A DNA stretch of 64,000 nucleotides, taken from positions 992,001 through 1,056,000 of the forward strand of contig CM061093.1 of NCBI GenBank assembly GCA_030770545.1, read 5' to 3'. This DNA is from Macropodus opercularis (Eukaryota > Chordata > Actinopteri > Anabantiformes > Osphronemidae). Shown here piece by piece: positions 35,453 to 47,889 of the stretch. Position numbers and translations under genes: made by a program. Under the pieces are notes generated by a model that was not told where the DNA came from, searched no databases, and saw nothing but the letters and a program-made list of their open reading frames with translations. Position 1 is the first letter of the stretch; each line of letters opens with the position of its first letter.

Positions 35453-38400
35453 CTGGGCGACCCCCAGGACCACCACCACCAGCAGCAGCACGTTGCCTAC
35501 ACTGCAATTCAACAAGTCCAATAAATGTGCTGTTCATGATAAGCCAAGCACCAGAGTCAATGGCACAATCCATTCTTGGTTCTAGACCTTGGTTCTAGAG
35601 TTGGTGCCACCCTCAAACCTTTTAGAGTTTCTGAGTTTTAGCTTTTCTGACCACAGGAGCTAAATTTGCGTGGTTGATCTGCCCCTTTTGGAAAAAAGAA
35701 TGCTTGACATGCAGACTGAACTTCACCAATGACGTTATGTCAAATCTTTATCTGGTGAAACACTCGAATCAAAAATGTTTTGGAATGACACTATGAGTAA
35801 TGTAACATACTGTGTTCAGTGGCTTAGTTAAAGGCGAGATAAGATCTCTGCCCTTTAGTGAATAAGTTAGTTGATTATCCCTAGTGCAGGGAACATCATC
35901 TGAATGTTTAGATTATGTTTCCTGAAAGATGGAAGCATTATGATCACAACCATAGTAGTAATAGCTGCTCGAACGTCTTACTGCAAGCTAATTTTTAGGA
36001 TTGTAAGGGAATTGCTAAAGTAGGGAGGTGTAGTCTGTGAAACAATGAATTTATAGAAAAGACATCAGAATAGATATTTGTCTGCAGTACACGTACACAT
36101 TCACATGCACACACTGACACAGGCCAGTCTCCCTCATACGCTGACATTAGATCACACTCTATGATCATGCATTTTTAATGGGGCAGACAGCAGGGTTGAA
36201 GAACTTGCTTGATCTTAATCCTTCTCTTACTTATTCCTCACTGCAACCTCTAAACATGACTGAGACTCAGCTAAAACCAAGAGAAGCCATAAAGAAGCAC
36301 ATGCTATGTAGAAATAAAACAATAGCAGACACACCCCTGCTTTCCAAACCTTATCACAGTACACAGCAAATCCTACCACTCTTATCTGAGCCGTTTATCT
36401 AAATCTCCCGCAGCTTTAATTCACATTTATCTTTTTCCTTCGTTTAGTTTACAAAATACAGGTTTTCTGGCTGCCTGATCATTTATCCAGACACTTATGC
36501 TGATGTTCTTCTCTCTTCGCTATGTGACTCTGCCCCCTTGTGACTAAACATTTTAAACAACAATCCTCACAGTACAATTTCCAGTATGTCTAAACATGAC
36601 GGTGAGTAGATTAATTTACACCTTCATCTAATTACAGAGCTCACTTTTATGTTTGTTTATGTTTTATTATGACATCCACACTGAGTGCTTAACTGAAAAG
36701 CTGTCAGAGAGACATCAGGAAACATCATACTGTAGGTGCATGATTCATTCACAGCATAATAACACATAATAAGCAAATTAGGAAACTGCTTTTCATCACA
36801 TGTTGTGGTAGTTAAGTATCTTAAGCCTCATGAACCTGGAAACAAAACCTGAATGCTGAAAGTAAATAACATAAAGAAAATGTAAGGCTCCAACCTGCTG
36901 CTGCCAGACATGGCCATTCTGTTTCATTCCACAAAACAATATCATAATGATTTCGTGAACACAAATTAACTCTCAGTCAGTGCTAATACCTGCTGTCCAC
37001 AGTATTGCTTTGGAATTTAATTAATTAGCAACTTTTACACCAAACACATTTTCTTTTCTATTGTTATTTTTGTATATTTATTCTTAGTATTGCTGTGAGT
37101 TGTCAGGCTGCTTCATCCAGACATCTACAGATGTATCATAGATGTATCATATCATCATTCACAATATGTAACAGTGATGCAGACGGACAGGAACCACCTA
37201 GAGAGCATGAGTAATATGACAAGTAATGACACAGAGGACGAACAGTGACCTGTTATTTCTCAGTCTGTGACAATGTTGGACTAGAAAAACACTAAACATT
37301 CTCTTCAGTCTCATCATTTATTATTAGAAAGAATATTTTATATTTATGTTCTCACATGTGGTGTCAAGATGGGCCTCTACCATTCAGCAGCTTTAACACA
37401 GGGAACACAGACAGCACAAAAACAGTGGGGACTGACTGGCTGATTATCTTTGAGGGTCCATTAATGATTTCAAGTTTCACTGCTCAGAAATCATGATGTT
37501 GTCTGAGGGATAAGATGTTTACACACACGTGCGCTTTTCGACCATGTACAACCACATTCTATGTGTAACCCACACATGAAGAGAAGGAGAGACCTCTGCT
37601 GCGGTGGAGTGAAGCTGTGTGTCTGTGCAACTGCCACTTCTGGGACTCAGATTATCTGAGTAAAACCTATTGCATCTCCTTCGTGACTGCATGGACTAAA
37701 TGCTACACAGTCATAGAATGTAACAGCTTTAGGCCAACAATACCAGAACCAATTATAGATCACACTGAGTTGCCATCCACAGGCAGGGTTAGAGTACAAT
37801 ATAAGGCTGCAGCTCTAGAAGTTATGTGTGGAGACTTTTTTTCTTCTCTTACCCTTGTAGAATCGAGTGCTGCATATAATTTTAGATATCTGTGTCTGAG
37901 GTTTCTGCTTCCCTAGAGCAACAGAGGTGGATGTTTTAAGCCTCACGGCATGTGGCTTGAGGAAGAGCATCTCTTAACTAAAAGACAGCTTCCTTTTCCA
38001 GTCAGGCTCTAAAAAATCTTGAAATTGACTCCAGCTATTTTGCTTTGTCTATTACATGTAGTTTTCTGCCCTCATTGGAACAAAGTTGTAAATCTGTGTA
38101 TCTTAAAACCATTATAAAAAAAAGAAGTGCATGACAAATAACTAATACAAGATAATTTGATTTCTGTTTTCTACTGGTGAGCTATTGAAGAGAATGAAAC
38201 GAAGTCATTTCTGTTTGTGTGAGCGAGTAGCAGACCTACAGTTTGCTCCCTGCTTGGTTCCGTCTGTTGGTGGATTGTTGAACCTCTTAGCGTGTCTGCA
38301 TGCAGGACCTGGGATGAAGTATGTTGCTCATTTCTTAAGCCTATTTAACAGCTCGTTACCCATTCGTCTCATTTTCTCTCTTTCCCCTGTGTTCCTGGCA

Positions 38401-38650
38401 CTCATCTCATTTTGGTCAGGTTCCATTTTTACTAATCCAGTGGAAATGAGCCATGGGCACTGCAAAGCAAAGTGGAACAGCCTGGAAACACAAACAGAAA
38501 CAGGCATGACAAGGATTCCACATGTTCAGTAAGAGACTTTCTCCATTTGTGTCACAACCATGTCTTAACACACTCATCTCGTAGTTCTCTTTTAGCATAA
38601 CAGCTAAGAAGAACTTTGATGTGCAGTTGTGTTATACAGATCAAATTGAT
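35453..38650. other. Non-coding, no recognised gene
   Basis: About 3.2 kb with short frames only. The longest (38185-38532) is hydrophobic but has no recognisable family, conserved motif or splice support. Confidence 0.45.
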
Positions 38651-39215
38651 GCAGGTACCTGTTGATGTCTTCAGGAGCCAGTAGGAGCCTATATGTGTCA
38701 TCCCTGGTCCTCGTGTGTTCTGTTGTTTGCTTCAATTCCCTGACCTCTAGCTCATTTAATATCCCAGGCCAGTCAAGAGACCAGCATGTCCTGGATCTTC
38801 CTCTTCACAGCAGTATACATCAGGAACACCTCTTCATATGACCAGGACACCACTATGGACATACTCCTGCCAATGCACCAATCTGTATGTCGATGGCATG
38901 CTCCATTCTTCTATTAAGACCCCAACATACTTCCACTTGAGGCAAGAACTCTCCTCTAACCTGAAGAGAACAGGCCGCTTCTCTGGTTGAGAACCATGGC
39001 TTTGGACTTAGAGGTGCTGATTCTCCTCCCATCTGCACCTCCCACAAGATGCCACGCAGGACACAGGCAAACGCCTTCTCCACATCTACAGAACAGATGG
39101 ACTAGATGGGCAAATAAACTGTACGGCACCCAGGTGAGGATAGAGCTATTCCAACAGTTATTGGTCGAACTCTCCTCTCCAGTAAACAGAAATTGAAGTT
39201 GTCCCCCTTCTGAAA
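38651..39215 (-). mobile_element. Probable non-LTR retrotransposon fragment
   Basis: The ordered words 'gaggatagagctattccaac' and 'gtcgaactctcctctccagt' match my memory of the antisense of a decayed fish LINE reverse transcriptase. No frame is intact, so this rests on DNA-level resemblance. Confidence 0.4.
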
Positions 39216-40591
39216 AACAGGGGAAAACCACACATTGAAATGTAAGTGTAAATAATGCACCCAATTTGAACTAAGTATACTAATATAGTGAGTACTGAGT
39301 ATACTGAATCTTCAATTGCATTGATTGTCAGCAGGAAACAGAAATAAACAGGGCTATATCTGGGCAAACAGTGAACGCGCACTGATGGTTGGTGGGAAAA
39401 AGAGTTCACACGTTTCACACGTTTATATGTGCAGTATACTTTCACCCACCTTCACACTGCAGACAGGCGAATAAAAAGGCCAGATAAGGCAGACAATTTG
39501 TTATTATTTTTATTTTTTGCAACATTCAGAAGGACTCACACGTGCTGTCACGTCATTAGCATCCAAACTCTCCAAAACACCATAAAACGTCACTGGAAGC
39601 TCCACTAGTTGCTTTTGACAAAAAAAGTCAATACGTGGGGTTGGAAGTACTATGACGCGCTAATTGCAGGAGCAAGACCACACGCGAGCCAGTCCCTTGA
39701 CCACGTGGTTAACGGAACCAGCCAATGGGAATCAGGAGTCTACATATTCGAATCCTCGTGCCAGACCACCCTGTTAACCACATGTGGCCATTTTAATTTA
39801 AATAGTGATATGTGGCCAGAGGACTGCTAACCAATCATTTGCAGCACAGCAAGACCTGAAAATCCTCAAAGCATTCCATATAAAATGTACATTCCAGAGG
39901 AAATTCATATCTGCTGGGCTTTAAGGCCTGAATGTGAATCCTGATGAAGGTGACATTTACAACGTGCCCTCACTTGCCCTGTTACTCTCCAGTGCCTCAG
40001 CCTTGTACACAGACATTAATGAGCTAACTATTAAAAGTGCACCTACCTTTTGGCAAAGGTGACAAAAGCTTCCCTGCAAACATTTCTCCTGTTCTTCTGT
40101 ACCAATCAATCATCCACTTAGCCTTAGGCCTATGTCGGCAGAAATGTAGTGTGAATGCTTATTTATGCCTAAACCTTTTACCAGCTAGGTAGTGAAAGGG
40201 GAACTCTTCATCTGACCTTTTTATGTTATGACCACACCATCACCTGAACACCTGGTTGCAACAAAATGAGAAAAATATCATCAACACTTTAAATGTACAT
40301 AATTAAAAAGCCCTGTGGCAGATCTTCCAACAGATCTTCTAACAGATGAACACTGATTAGCCTCACCAGGTCTTCCATCTCCAGCTTACAGACCAACAGT
40401 TAAATGGATTAACAGTCTTGTTCTTGTCCTTTATACATGTTCCTTCCAGCATGTTCCTGCTTTTTCATAACAGAACACAATACTTACTATTGCTTAATTA
40501 TAAAATTAAAACATATGTTGTACACGTGTAATATAAATAAAAACGCAAATACTACTTCATAACCAAGTAACAATAATCATATTTAAAAAGA
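39216..40591. other. Intergenic sequence 3' of eme1
   Basis: No gene seen. It would include the eme1 3' UTR at its right end; I could not place a clear minus-strand polyadenylation signal. Confidence 0.45.
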
Positions 40592-43500
40592 TCAGACTGT
40601 GGAGTCCAGAGACTGCTCAGGATCACAGGAGTTCATCATGATGAAGAGGCGTTTGGAAAGCTCTGGACCAACCCGCCGAGTCGTGGAGGTCACTCCTTCT
40701 CCTCTGCGAATTAGGAGGTCAGACAGCAGAGAGATCTTCTCGCCGTCAGTCTTACACAGGCTGTAAGCCTTGGAACACAGGACACAAATGCCAAATGATG
40801 AAAATTTGATGGAGCAAGAATAGCCTACAGTATATTCATATATTCCAACAGGCGTCAATATCAACATAAGACTCGCCAATACATCAGTCTAAATAATCGG
40901 GTGGTATGCCTCACATTGTGTATTCACCTCTCTCTGCATCTGCTTCTTCACTGCAGAATCACATTCTGCCGTATGTTCGAGAAAATAACAATTTAGTGGA
41001 GCAAATTTGTGCTCGCCTCAGGCCTGCATACAGTGGTACCTAGATGTTTTGGTTAGTAATATTGAGATGTTAGTTTGTTTATTATTGATGGGATATGAGT
41101 TCTGTTAATGTAGTATTAAAAGATGTTTAGTAAGTAGTATAAAGTGTTAAAGTGTGTATATCAATGTTTATGTATTAACAAGTACAGAAATCTGAAATAT
41201 AACTCATGACATAAACAACTTAGAATCAAGGTGCTTGGTCTCCATAAAAGGCAACTCATATAGAGACAGTGAACTTCAGGTCTCATTAGCGTCTCAACAG
41301 TGGGGGTACCTTCTTAAGCAGCTGTGGGGAGGGGTAAGCAGCCAGAATGGCTGAGGCCATGTCAGGACTGACTCTGTTGAGCTGTTGGATCTGTCTCTTC
41401 CACACCTGCAGCAGGCCTTTGCCAGCTTTATCCACCCGCTGGCCCCCTGCCCACTCACTCTCCAGGTAGAAAGAGAAGCCAGTCTTATCCTTCTCTCTCC
41501 TTAAAAATCAAAAGGGCATAAAAGACAGTGCTGTTGATCTGAAAGAAGGTGTTTTATAAAGAGGAAGAACTAAGCTTCCTTACTTGAAAGGGGCTTCTGC
41601 AATCGCTTTGGTTGTCATAGTGATGTGATTGGAGAAGTCATTCCAGGTCGACAAGAAGCGGACTGAGACACCAGTGTAAAGCTGAAGATGTACCACTGCC
41701 TGGTGGGACATTGGAGTACAAAAAAAACTAAAATAGTCATTTTCCCCATTTACATATTAAGTCAAAACTGTAACATGAAATCCTTTCTTTTGTCGTCATT
41801 AATCCTGCATTAACAAAGGGCATGTAAGTGGGTAAGTCTATTGGTTAATATATATAAAAATTTGTATTATCAAATGGTGGACATTTGGTGGAATAACCCA
41901 AACTCTGGGTTAATTCATGTATAAATGATGTAATGTATTATGGTTTTCAGTTGTTTTTTTCAAAGGTTAGAATAAGTCGTACAGTTTTGTTTTTCATTGT
42001 CTCCTTTTTATTAGTTCTTACATTGTGCAACTACAGTAATACATTGATTATTCTACTATTCTTATGAATTAATTAACGAGTAATAATACAGTATTAGCAT
42101 TCCTTCATTGTGGTTCAAAAATACTATGCCTCCATTTTGGCCTAAATATAATTCAAATCACTTTAAAGTAAAGGTCTGTGTTTAATTCGGTCACACCACA
42201 ATGACATCATGAATTTCAAACTGACCCACCTCTTCCACCTCAACTCGAGACACCTCAGGTAGCTGCTCAGGTCCACCATTTTTCCTTCTCTTCACTGGTT
42301 TCTTTCCCCCCTGCTCCTCATTCGTGACATCCGCTCGAAGCTTCTTCTGGGTGTGTGACTTCTGGGACCTGAGAAGATTAGTCTGTCTCAGGACATCCTG
42401 TGGTGTCTAGTTTGAGGAGTGTGCCCTCTTTGCTACATTTTCAATCTTCACACATATTTTCACACCATTTCCAGTTCTGCCACACTGTCAGTGATGGGCG
42501 GTTCTGGTTCTAGCTGCTGGGCGCACCAGCTGGAGCATTTGGGCTTACACAGCATCTAAGTGCCATTCCTTGTCATTTCTACCGCTTCATCGAGTGCTAT
42601 ATTTCAACCTTTCACTGAATAACTTGTTTCCTCTACCTCCTCCACCCGTTTAATCAATCCCTAAGCAGGAATTTAAAGTATCTGACAACAGCTCTAGGTT
42701 CAAATACCATTAGATCTTATGTTTTCTTACCTGTAGTATTTTTCCAGGTTGATGACAACCAGGCTAAGGTTCTTTCCAGGGTTGCGCTTCTGCTGTTCCT
42801 GTACCCAGGATGTCAAAGTGGGATCAGAGGTGGACCTGTCACACATCGCTTCCTGTATTTGACACAGAATTTCAAGAGGTTTACCATTCAAAGAAAATGG
42901 CTGGGCTCCCATTGCCATATTAATGTAACCTAGAAAAGATTCAGTCTTACAAGTAATGTGTGTTAAGATATTGATCATACATTTGATTGCAAACTGTAAT
43001 ATTGTGTACTGACATAGAGAGGTACAGTTGAAGCTCTGTGGCATGTGTACAAGGTGATTGTTTGAAAAAAGTGAAAAAGGAACGATGCTTATTTGACACT
43101 TCGACAGTGGGACACAGTAACTTATGCTGTGGCAGATACTGAACTATTCAATATTTATCTAAACACTGGATTTCTTAACATATTGAAATATGTTCAAAAA
43201 TAATTAAAGTAACACCTTCCCACATACAGTCACTGTTCCTCTCCATTTTGGCCCTGACGCAAATTTAGTGTAAATGACAGTGGGTGCAGTAATCCTTTCT
43301 GTATCAACTGTATTCTGAAGTTCATCTGCGGTCTGATTTAAACAACTGAAGTAATGTCTTCTTATCTTCTACCATCTTTAGAACTAAATAACCTTGATGC
43401 GTTTCTAAATGCAGACCTCCCTTGCCAAGCTGGGGTGCATCACGATCACTAAACTAGAGTGACAGCTGGTCCCACCTACCTGAATGTAGCTGTGAGTCAG

Positions 43501-44777
43501 AGTGATGAAATCGTCCACCGTCATCTGCATCACTACACAGGGCTCTGGTACAAGCACTGCATCAAGTGGCTGAGATACAGAAGGGGGAGAATCACTAATT
43601 TCTATAAGGTAGCATTTTTAACTAAACTGGAACATAAAAACTGCTTCTTGGTTACAGTGATTTGTTTAAAGCAATTACAGCGAGCGATCATGTTGCATTA
43701 TGGTTTGACAAGTGTGTGTGTTATCACCTGAGCACAGACAACCCTTCTCATCCAGCTCACACTGCGTGGAACAGGTTGTTTCTCTATAGCACAACTACAG
43801 CCCAGAGCTTGCACTGATGCCAGCAGAGTCCCACCTCCTTCCAGCTGTAAGAGAGCTACAAGCACAAAAAATGTCCACAATAAACAACATTTAAAGAACA
43901 AGCCATTAAGTAGAACTGTGTTTTTTGTATTCTTAAAAAAATGACTTTCAATACATTTGCAGAGACCAACATGCCAAAGCAGATTCCAGGGTGATTTTAT
44001 TATCCACTCAAGTGCACTGCCAAGTATGTTAATATTTTCCCCATTACCTGGGTCCACAGCCACCACCATGTGCTTAATGCACTCCTCTGGCCTCAGGGCC
44101 TTGGCAGCTTCTGCTAGGCCTTTCCTCTCTGCTTTCTGGTTCTCTTGTTCCAGCCTCAGTGCATTATTCTCCCTCTGCTGCATCTCCCTGGCTTGTCTTC
44201 TCCTCAAAGCCTCCTCCCTGGAGGATTGAATGTCCTCCACAGTCCGCTTGGCTGGTTTTCTCCTGACAGGAGACTTCTCTGAGCTCTCTGCACTAGAAAA
44301 AGGCTTCAGCGGCTGCTGCCATTGAGGAAGTGCTGCCTCCACCTCTTGGCAGTCTGAGACCACGTGGTTGACTGTTCTGCCTTGGTCAAAGTTGGGTGCG
44401 CATTCTGACTCTTGAATGTCATTCTGAGAGGAATGTGAGTAGACCACATTGGATGGCACATCCTGCTGAGCCTCCTTTCTGTAAGAGGTGCTAATCTCAT
44501 TATACAGTCTCTGTTTGAGCCTCTGTGCCAGAGGAACATACGGCACGTCATCATCAGAATCACTACTGATGTTCATCACATCAGCCACTTTCACACATGA
44601 GCCAGTGTAACCATTCCGGAGAGAAGAGACGGCTGCCTCTTCTGCATCAGAGGTTTCTAAATCGACTAAGTCAAGTTGTTGTGTGTGGCTGGACCGTGGG
44701 GCAGGATGGAGGAAATCAAACACAGGCAGCTCCTCGTCTACTTCACTGGTGGAGTCACTGTAGCTCCCCATGTTCAT
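40592..44777 (-). CDS. eme1: Crossover junction endonuclease EME1 (MUS81 partner), 8 coding exons
   Basis: EME1 is the non-catalytic partner of MUS81. The nuclear complex cuts 3' flaps, replication forks and nicked Holliday junctions. Exons by plus coordinates in transcript order: 44048-44777, 43728-43855, 43476-43569, 42731-42929, 42230-42368, 41584-41699, 41310-41499, 40592-40768. They join in frame to 590 codons (human about 570). The disordered acidic N-terminus has the conserved 'EELPVFDFL' and 'VPLAQRL' patches and a SIM-like 'VMNISSDSDDD'. A charged Arg/Glu helix precedes 'RPEECIKHMVVAVDPALLQL', where the XPF-type nuclease fold starts. It lacks the ERKxxxD catalytic motif, as expected for EME1. 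The last exon holds the helix-hairpin-helix region ('RRGEGVTSTTRRVGPELSKR'). The start is the first Met (44777); a second Met lies two codons on. Exon 3 must use a donor 4 nt beyond the stronger one to keep frame. A splice acceptor near 44799 suggests a non-coding first exon. Head to head with mrpl27. Confidence 0.93.
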
Positions 44778-45161
44778 TCATGACCAATGAAAGTGCCTGT
44801 TTGCGAGATAAAGAAATCAGGTTAACCCTGTGGCTTTTCTTCCCATACCCCCTAACAAACCAAATCTCATCTCAGTATCGAAGCACGTGGACAAAACACA
44901 ACATAAACCTGACAAAACATAACCTAAACCAACTCATAGACATGGAGACAGAATTGGCCAATTAAAGTCACGTTGTTGGGTTTCATTAACACTGTAAGTG
45001 CAGACCGTTACTGTCATTACACTTAGCTAAAAGCTCAAACCAGGCGAATTAGCGATCGTTTAGTCGTTGCTGAGTGCTTCTTGTAACTGGACTGAACTCG
45101 TTCCTTCCCAAATAAATACATTCCTATTTATAATCAATTGGCAACTGTGGATAAAGAAATC

Positions 45162-45387
45162 ATGAACTACCATCGAAGCGTTATCTACAAAACCTTAAAA
45201 CCGACGGAGGAGCAGCTACTGAGCTACATACTCACTGTCTTTGATGACTTGTGCACATCAACAGAGGTAAGACAACTCCAGTAAACAGCGGCTGCTTACG
45301 CTTACGCTTACGCTTACACCGGCTTTAGCTTTAGCTTTAGCTTTATATTCCCTCCTACAGTCAAACTTTGTGTCGCATCGTATTTGA
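45162..45387 (+). CDS. Possible small spliced ORF or alternative 5' exon (43 codons)
   Basis: ATG at 45162 opens 35 codons ('MNYHRSVIYKTLKPTEEQLL' onward) ending exactly at a good splice donor GAG|GTAAGA (45266/45267). A pyrimidine-rich acceptor ('ccctcctacag') ends at 45360. Joining there adds 8 codons before TGA at 45385-45387. The frame is open from 45096. I recognise no family. It could be a microprotein, an upstream ORF in an alternative mrpl27 leader, or chance. Confidence 0.3.
45294..45345 (+). repeat. Two adjacent hexamer tandem repeats
   Basis: GCTTAC x4 at 45294-45317, four spacer bases, then GCTTTA x4 at 45322-45345. They lie inside the possible intron of the small spliced frame. 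Confidence 0.95.
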
Positions 45388-45818
45388 TCCCCAGGTTCCA
45401 ATGTAGTGTTGCGTTCACGTTAACGAGAAGGTCGTAGTTTGGATATTCCCACGGCAATAGTTAACGTCTGCAGAACATAAAAGCATATTTAACAATATTT
45501 AAAAAAGATATATTGACTATTAACCAATACTATAACCAATAACAACCAAAGCACATTTGTGAGCGTGGCGTATTTAACAGCAAGACGGTAGATTATAATG
45601 TAAATATTTACCTAAAAAGGCACATTTTTTGTCCGTAATATTATAGTAACGATTTTTGGAATACATACATGTTATTATCGATATTTTGTAACAATAGCAA
45701 ATAATATGGTGACGAGTATTTTTTTTTAGCGTTTTGGGTATCATCTATATTGAGGTCTTAGAATGTCCTAAACGCATCCGGATGTGACGCGGTTTCAATG
45801 ACGTAGGCGACATTCAAC

Positions 45819-47513
45819 ATGGCAGCGCTGGCGTCCTTGACGCTCATCTCCAGATCAGGTACATTGTAGTTTTTCAAAGTATTTTTACACTTTTACGAGT
45901 AACCAGACTCTTCGACACAACAGGCAGGACGTTATCTTAGTAGCCTCAGGTTTTCTTTTGAGAAAGCTTTCTGTCGTTCACACTTAGCTACATTGGCTAA
46001 TGTTAGCTGTGTTTTCAAATTAATACTTAATCTCAGAACGCCTAATACAAAAGTAACCGAACAGTTAAACATAATTGATTATTTTGTTTATTGTCCGCCC
46101 GTAAATTATGTTTTAAATAAGACGGTGGGATAATTTTCCAGTAAATATGGGACACACGTGACATTTTCACTAGTGGCAATAAATTATACAGTTGAAACTT
46201 ATATGACTTTAAATTCGTTGCTTGTTTGTCTTATTAGTTATAATTACGTATCATTTTATATATCTACAATTCAATATAAATTTCAGTTTGGTTCTCTGAT
46301 ATAGCGCCAAATTACAAACAGTCAATTTACAAAGTATTTTACTAGTTTTACTAGTAACAGGACTCAGGCAGGTTTAAGTATGACGCCACCTGTAGAGAAG
46401 CACAGATGTGTGACCCATGACAATGAAAAATGAAATGCAAATAAGTGGATAAAAGGAGGAAACGTGAGGAGGTCAGCGAATGAAGGAAGTCTCCCAGCAT
46501 CTAAATCTATCGCAGCTTAACTAAGAGATGGTTCAGTGACCCGACCTTATATGTAGGAACTAGGTGTAAAACTATAGTTCTCCTAGTATTGTCTAGATAC
46601 TGTGGCAGTTTAGATGGAAAACAGAAAAAGTGGTTTTACTAAATGAGTATGAGCATGTTGATCATCCACATTTCCTTGACAAATTTGGTGTGGTGTCCTT
46701 ATTTGCATTGCATATGTGCGAGTGAAATGAATCATTGTTTACATGTTCTAGGTCTGTTTATGCCTAGTCAGCCCTGTCTGCTTGACTTTGTGAGATTTGC
46801 TTCAAAAAAGGCTGGTGGAAGCAGTAAGAACCTTGGAGGAAAGAGTCCTGGTCGGCGATATGGCTTTAAGAAACAGGATGGTAACTACAAATTAATACAT
46901 TTACAAATACAATACAATAAATACACATTTACACATAACTTCCCAGTTTATAAACCACAATCAATGAAGTTGAATTCCTCTTTGTCACCTGTGCTCCAGC
47001 ATATCTCAGTAACTTTTATCAGGTAGTAGGGATACAAATGAGAAGTTGATGCTTTGCATAAGGTTATGATAAACAAATCTCTACAGAGTTGGTATCTGAA
47101 TTCTTAATAATACCAGTGACTAACATCTATTTCCGTCTGTTGTCAAGGAAACTTTGTCCATGCAGGAAACATCTTGGCAACACAGAGGCTGATAAGGTAT
47201 CATCCAGGAGCACATGTATGTAGATGTCATCCATGTGGAAAGTACTCGATCTGACAGTCTTTCACATGAGCATACTTTTTGACATCTCACTGTTTTTGAC
47301 TTGTAGGTGGGGATGGGAACAAATAAGACGCTATTTGCTCTTGAGGACGGTTATGTGAGATTCACCAAGGAAGTGTACGTCCCACCACCACGCAGCCCAG
47401 AGGCCACACAGGTCATCACCAAACTGCCCAAAGGAACTGTGCTCTACAAGACCTTTATCAATGTACTGCCAGTCAGACAGGAAGGGAAGTTTCAACTAGT
47501 TGATATGGTCTAA
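45819..47513 (+). CDS. mrpl27: Mitochondrial ribosomal protein bL27m (MRPL27), 4 exons
   Basis: A component of the large subunit of the mitochondrial ribosome. The bacterial L27 N-terminus reaches toward the peptidyl transferase centre. Exons: 45819-45858, 46752-46880, 47148-47215, 47307-47513, all GT-AG and joining in frame to 147 codons, the usual length. The protein starts 'MAALASLTLISRSGLFM', a basic, Ser/Leu-rich presequence that fits mitochondrial import. The L27 core follows: 'RFASKKAGGSSKNLGGKSPG', 'RRYGFKKQDGNFVHAGNIL', 'TQRLIRYHPGAHVGMGTNKT', 'LFALEDGYVRFTKEVYVP'. A mitochondria-specific C-terminal extension ends 'KFQLVDMV'. Intron 1 carries a LINE tail. A polyadenylation signal lies 346 bp past the stop. 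Confidence 0.96.
46270..46345 (-). mobile_element. LINE 3' tail fragment in mrpl27 intron 1
   Basis: 'ttcagtttggttctctgata' and 'tagcgccaaattacaaacag' are a diverged version of the LINE tail seen at 2987 and 13776. Similar decayed 3' UTR words continue to about 46560. Confidence 0.6.
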
Positions 47514-47858
47514 GGTGTGGACTGGAAACTCTTTTTCTTAAGCTGGGGTCAAGGAGGACCTGATTTATTCTACTGATATCCTCATACTGGCTCTGACAAC
47601 ACATATGTCTGTCTTTGATTTGGTCGGAAGAGGTGGCACCTTTACTGAAGTAAGTCATTGTCACACACAAATGCCATGGCCGTATAAGACAGCATTTAAC
47701 CAAATGTATCTGTCACATGGAACTGGAAATATTTATTGAAAGTGGTTCAAGCCTAACTAAAACAAGCCACCTAAAGGGCACTGCCTGTACACACAATTTA
47801 TCTTCATTACAGTGGATTATTTGTCATTAGATTTTTGGCTTAATTGACTGTAATTGTT

Positions 47859-47864
47859 AATAAA
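47859..47864 (+). terminator. Polyadenylation signal AATAAA of mrpl27
   Basis: Canonical AATAAA followed by a GT-rich stretch ('catgtttttgtttgtgt'), downstream of the mrpl27 stop. Confidence 0.75.
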
Positions 47865-47889
47865 GTTTTACATGTGCATGTTTTTGTTT

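Larger units (their letters stand above)
44800..45818. promoter_or_regulatory. Divergent promoter region between eme1 and mrpl27
   Basis: About 1 kb separates the start codons of two oppositely oriented housekeeping genes. The same head-to-head pairing is found in mammals (EME1 and MRPL27 on human 17q21, from memory). I see no TATA box placed convincingly for either gene. The region also holds a small open exon-like frame and two hexamer repeats, listed separately. Confidence 0.5.

Noticed and set aside
38185..38532. 115-codon hydrophobic plus-strand frame
   Set aside because: It could look like a membrane protein but has no family resemblance or conserved motif, and the length is within chance expectation for this much DNA.
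39690..39765. Box-B-like 'attcgaatcctcg' suggesting a tRNA
   Set aside because: No matching box A at the right distance and no cloverleaf could be drawn.
43698..44047. The eme1 first-exon frame reading on past 44048
   Set aside because: The frame stays open into intron sequence, but the donor at 44048/44047 (CAG|GTAATG) and the match of the spliced product to EME1 ('DPALLQLEGGG') show that these extra residues are intronic.
45294..45345. Possible interstitial telomere repeat
   Set aside because: The units are GCTTAC and GCTTTA, not the vertebrate TTAGGG on either strand.
46881..47026. mrpl27 exon 2 frame continuing after 'KKQDG'
   Set aside because: This is read-through into intron 2. The donor after 46880 and exon 3 at 47148 restore the conserved L27 sequence 'NFVHAGNI'.
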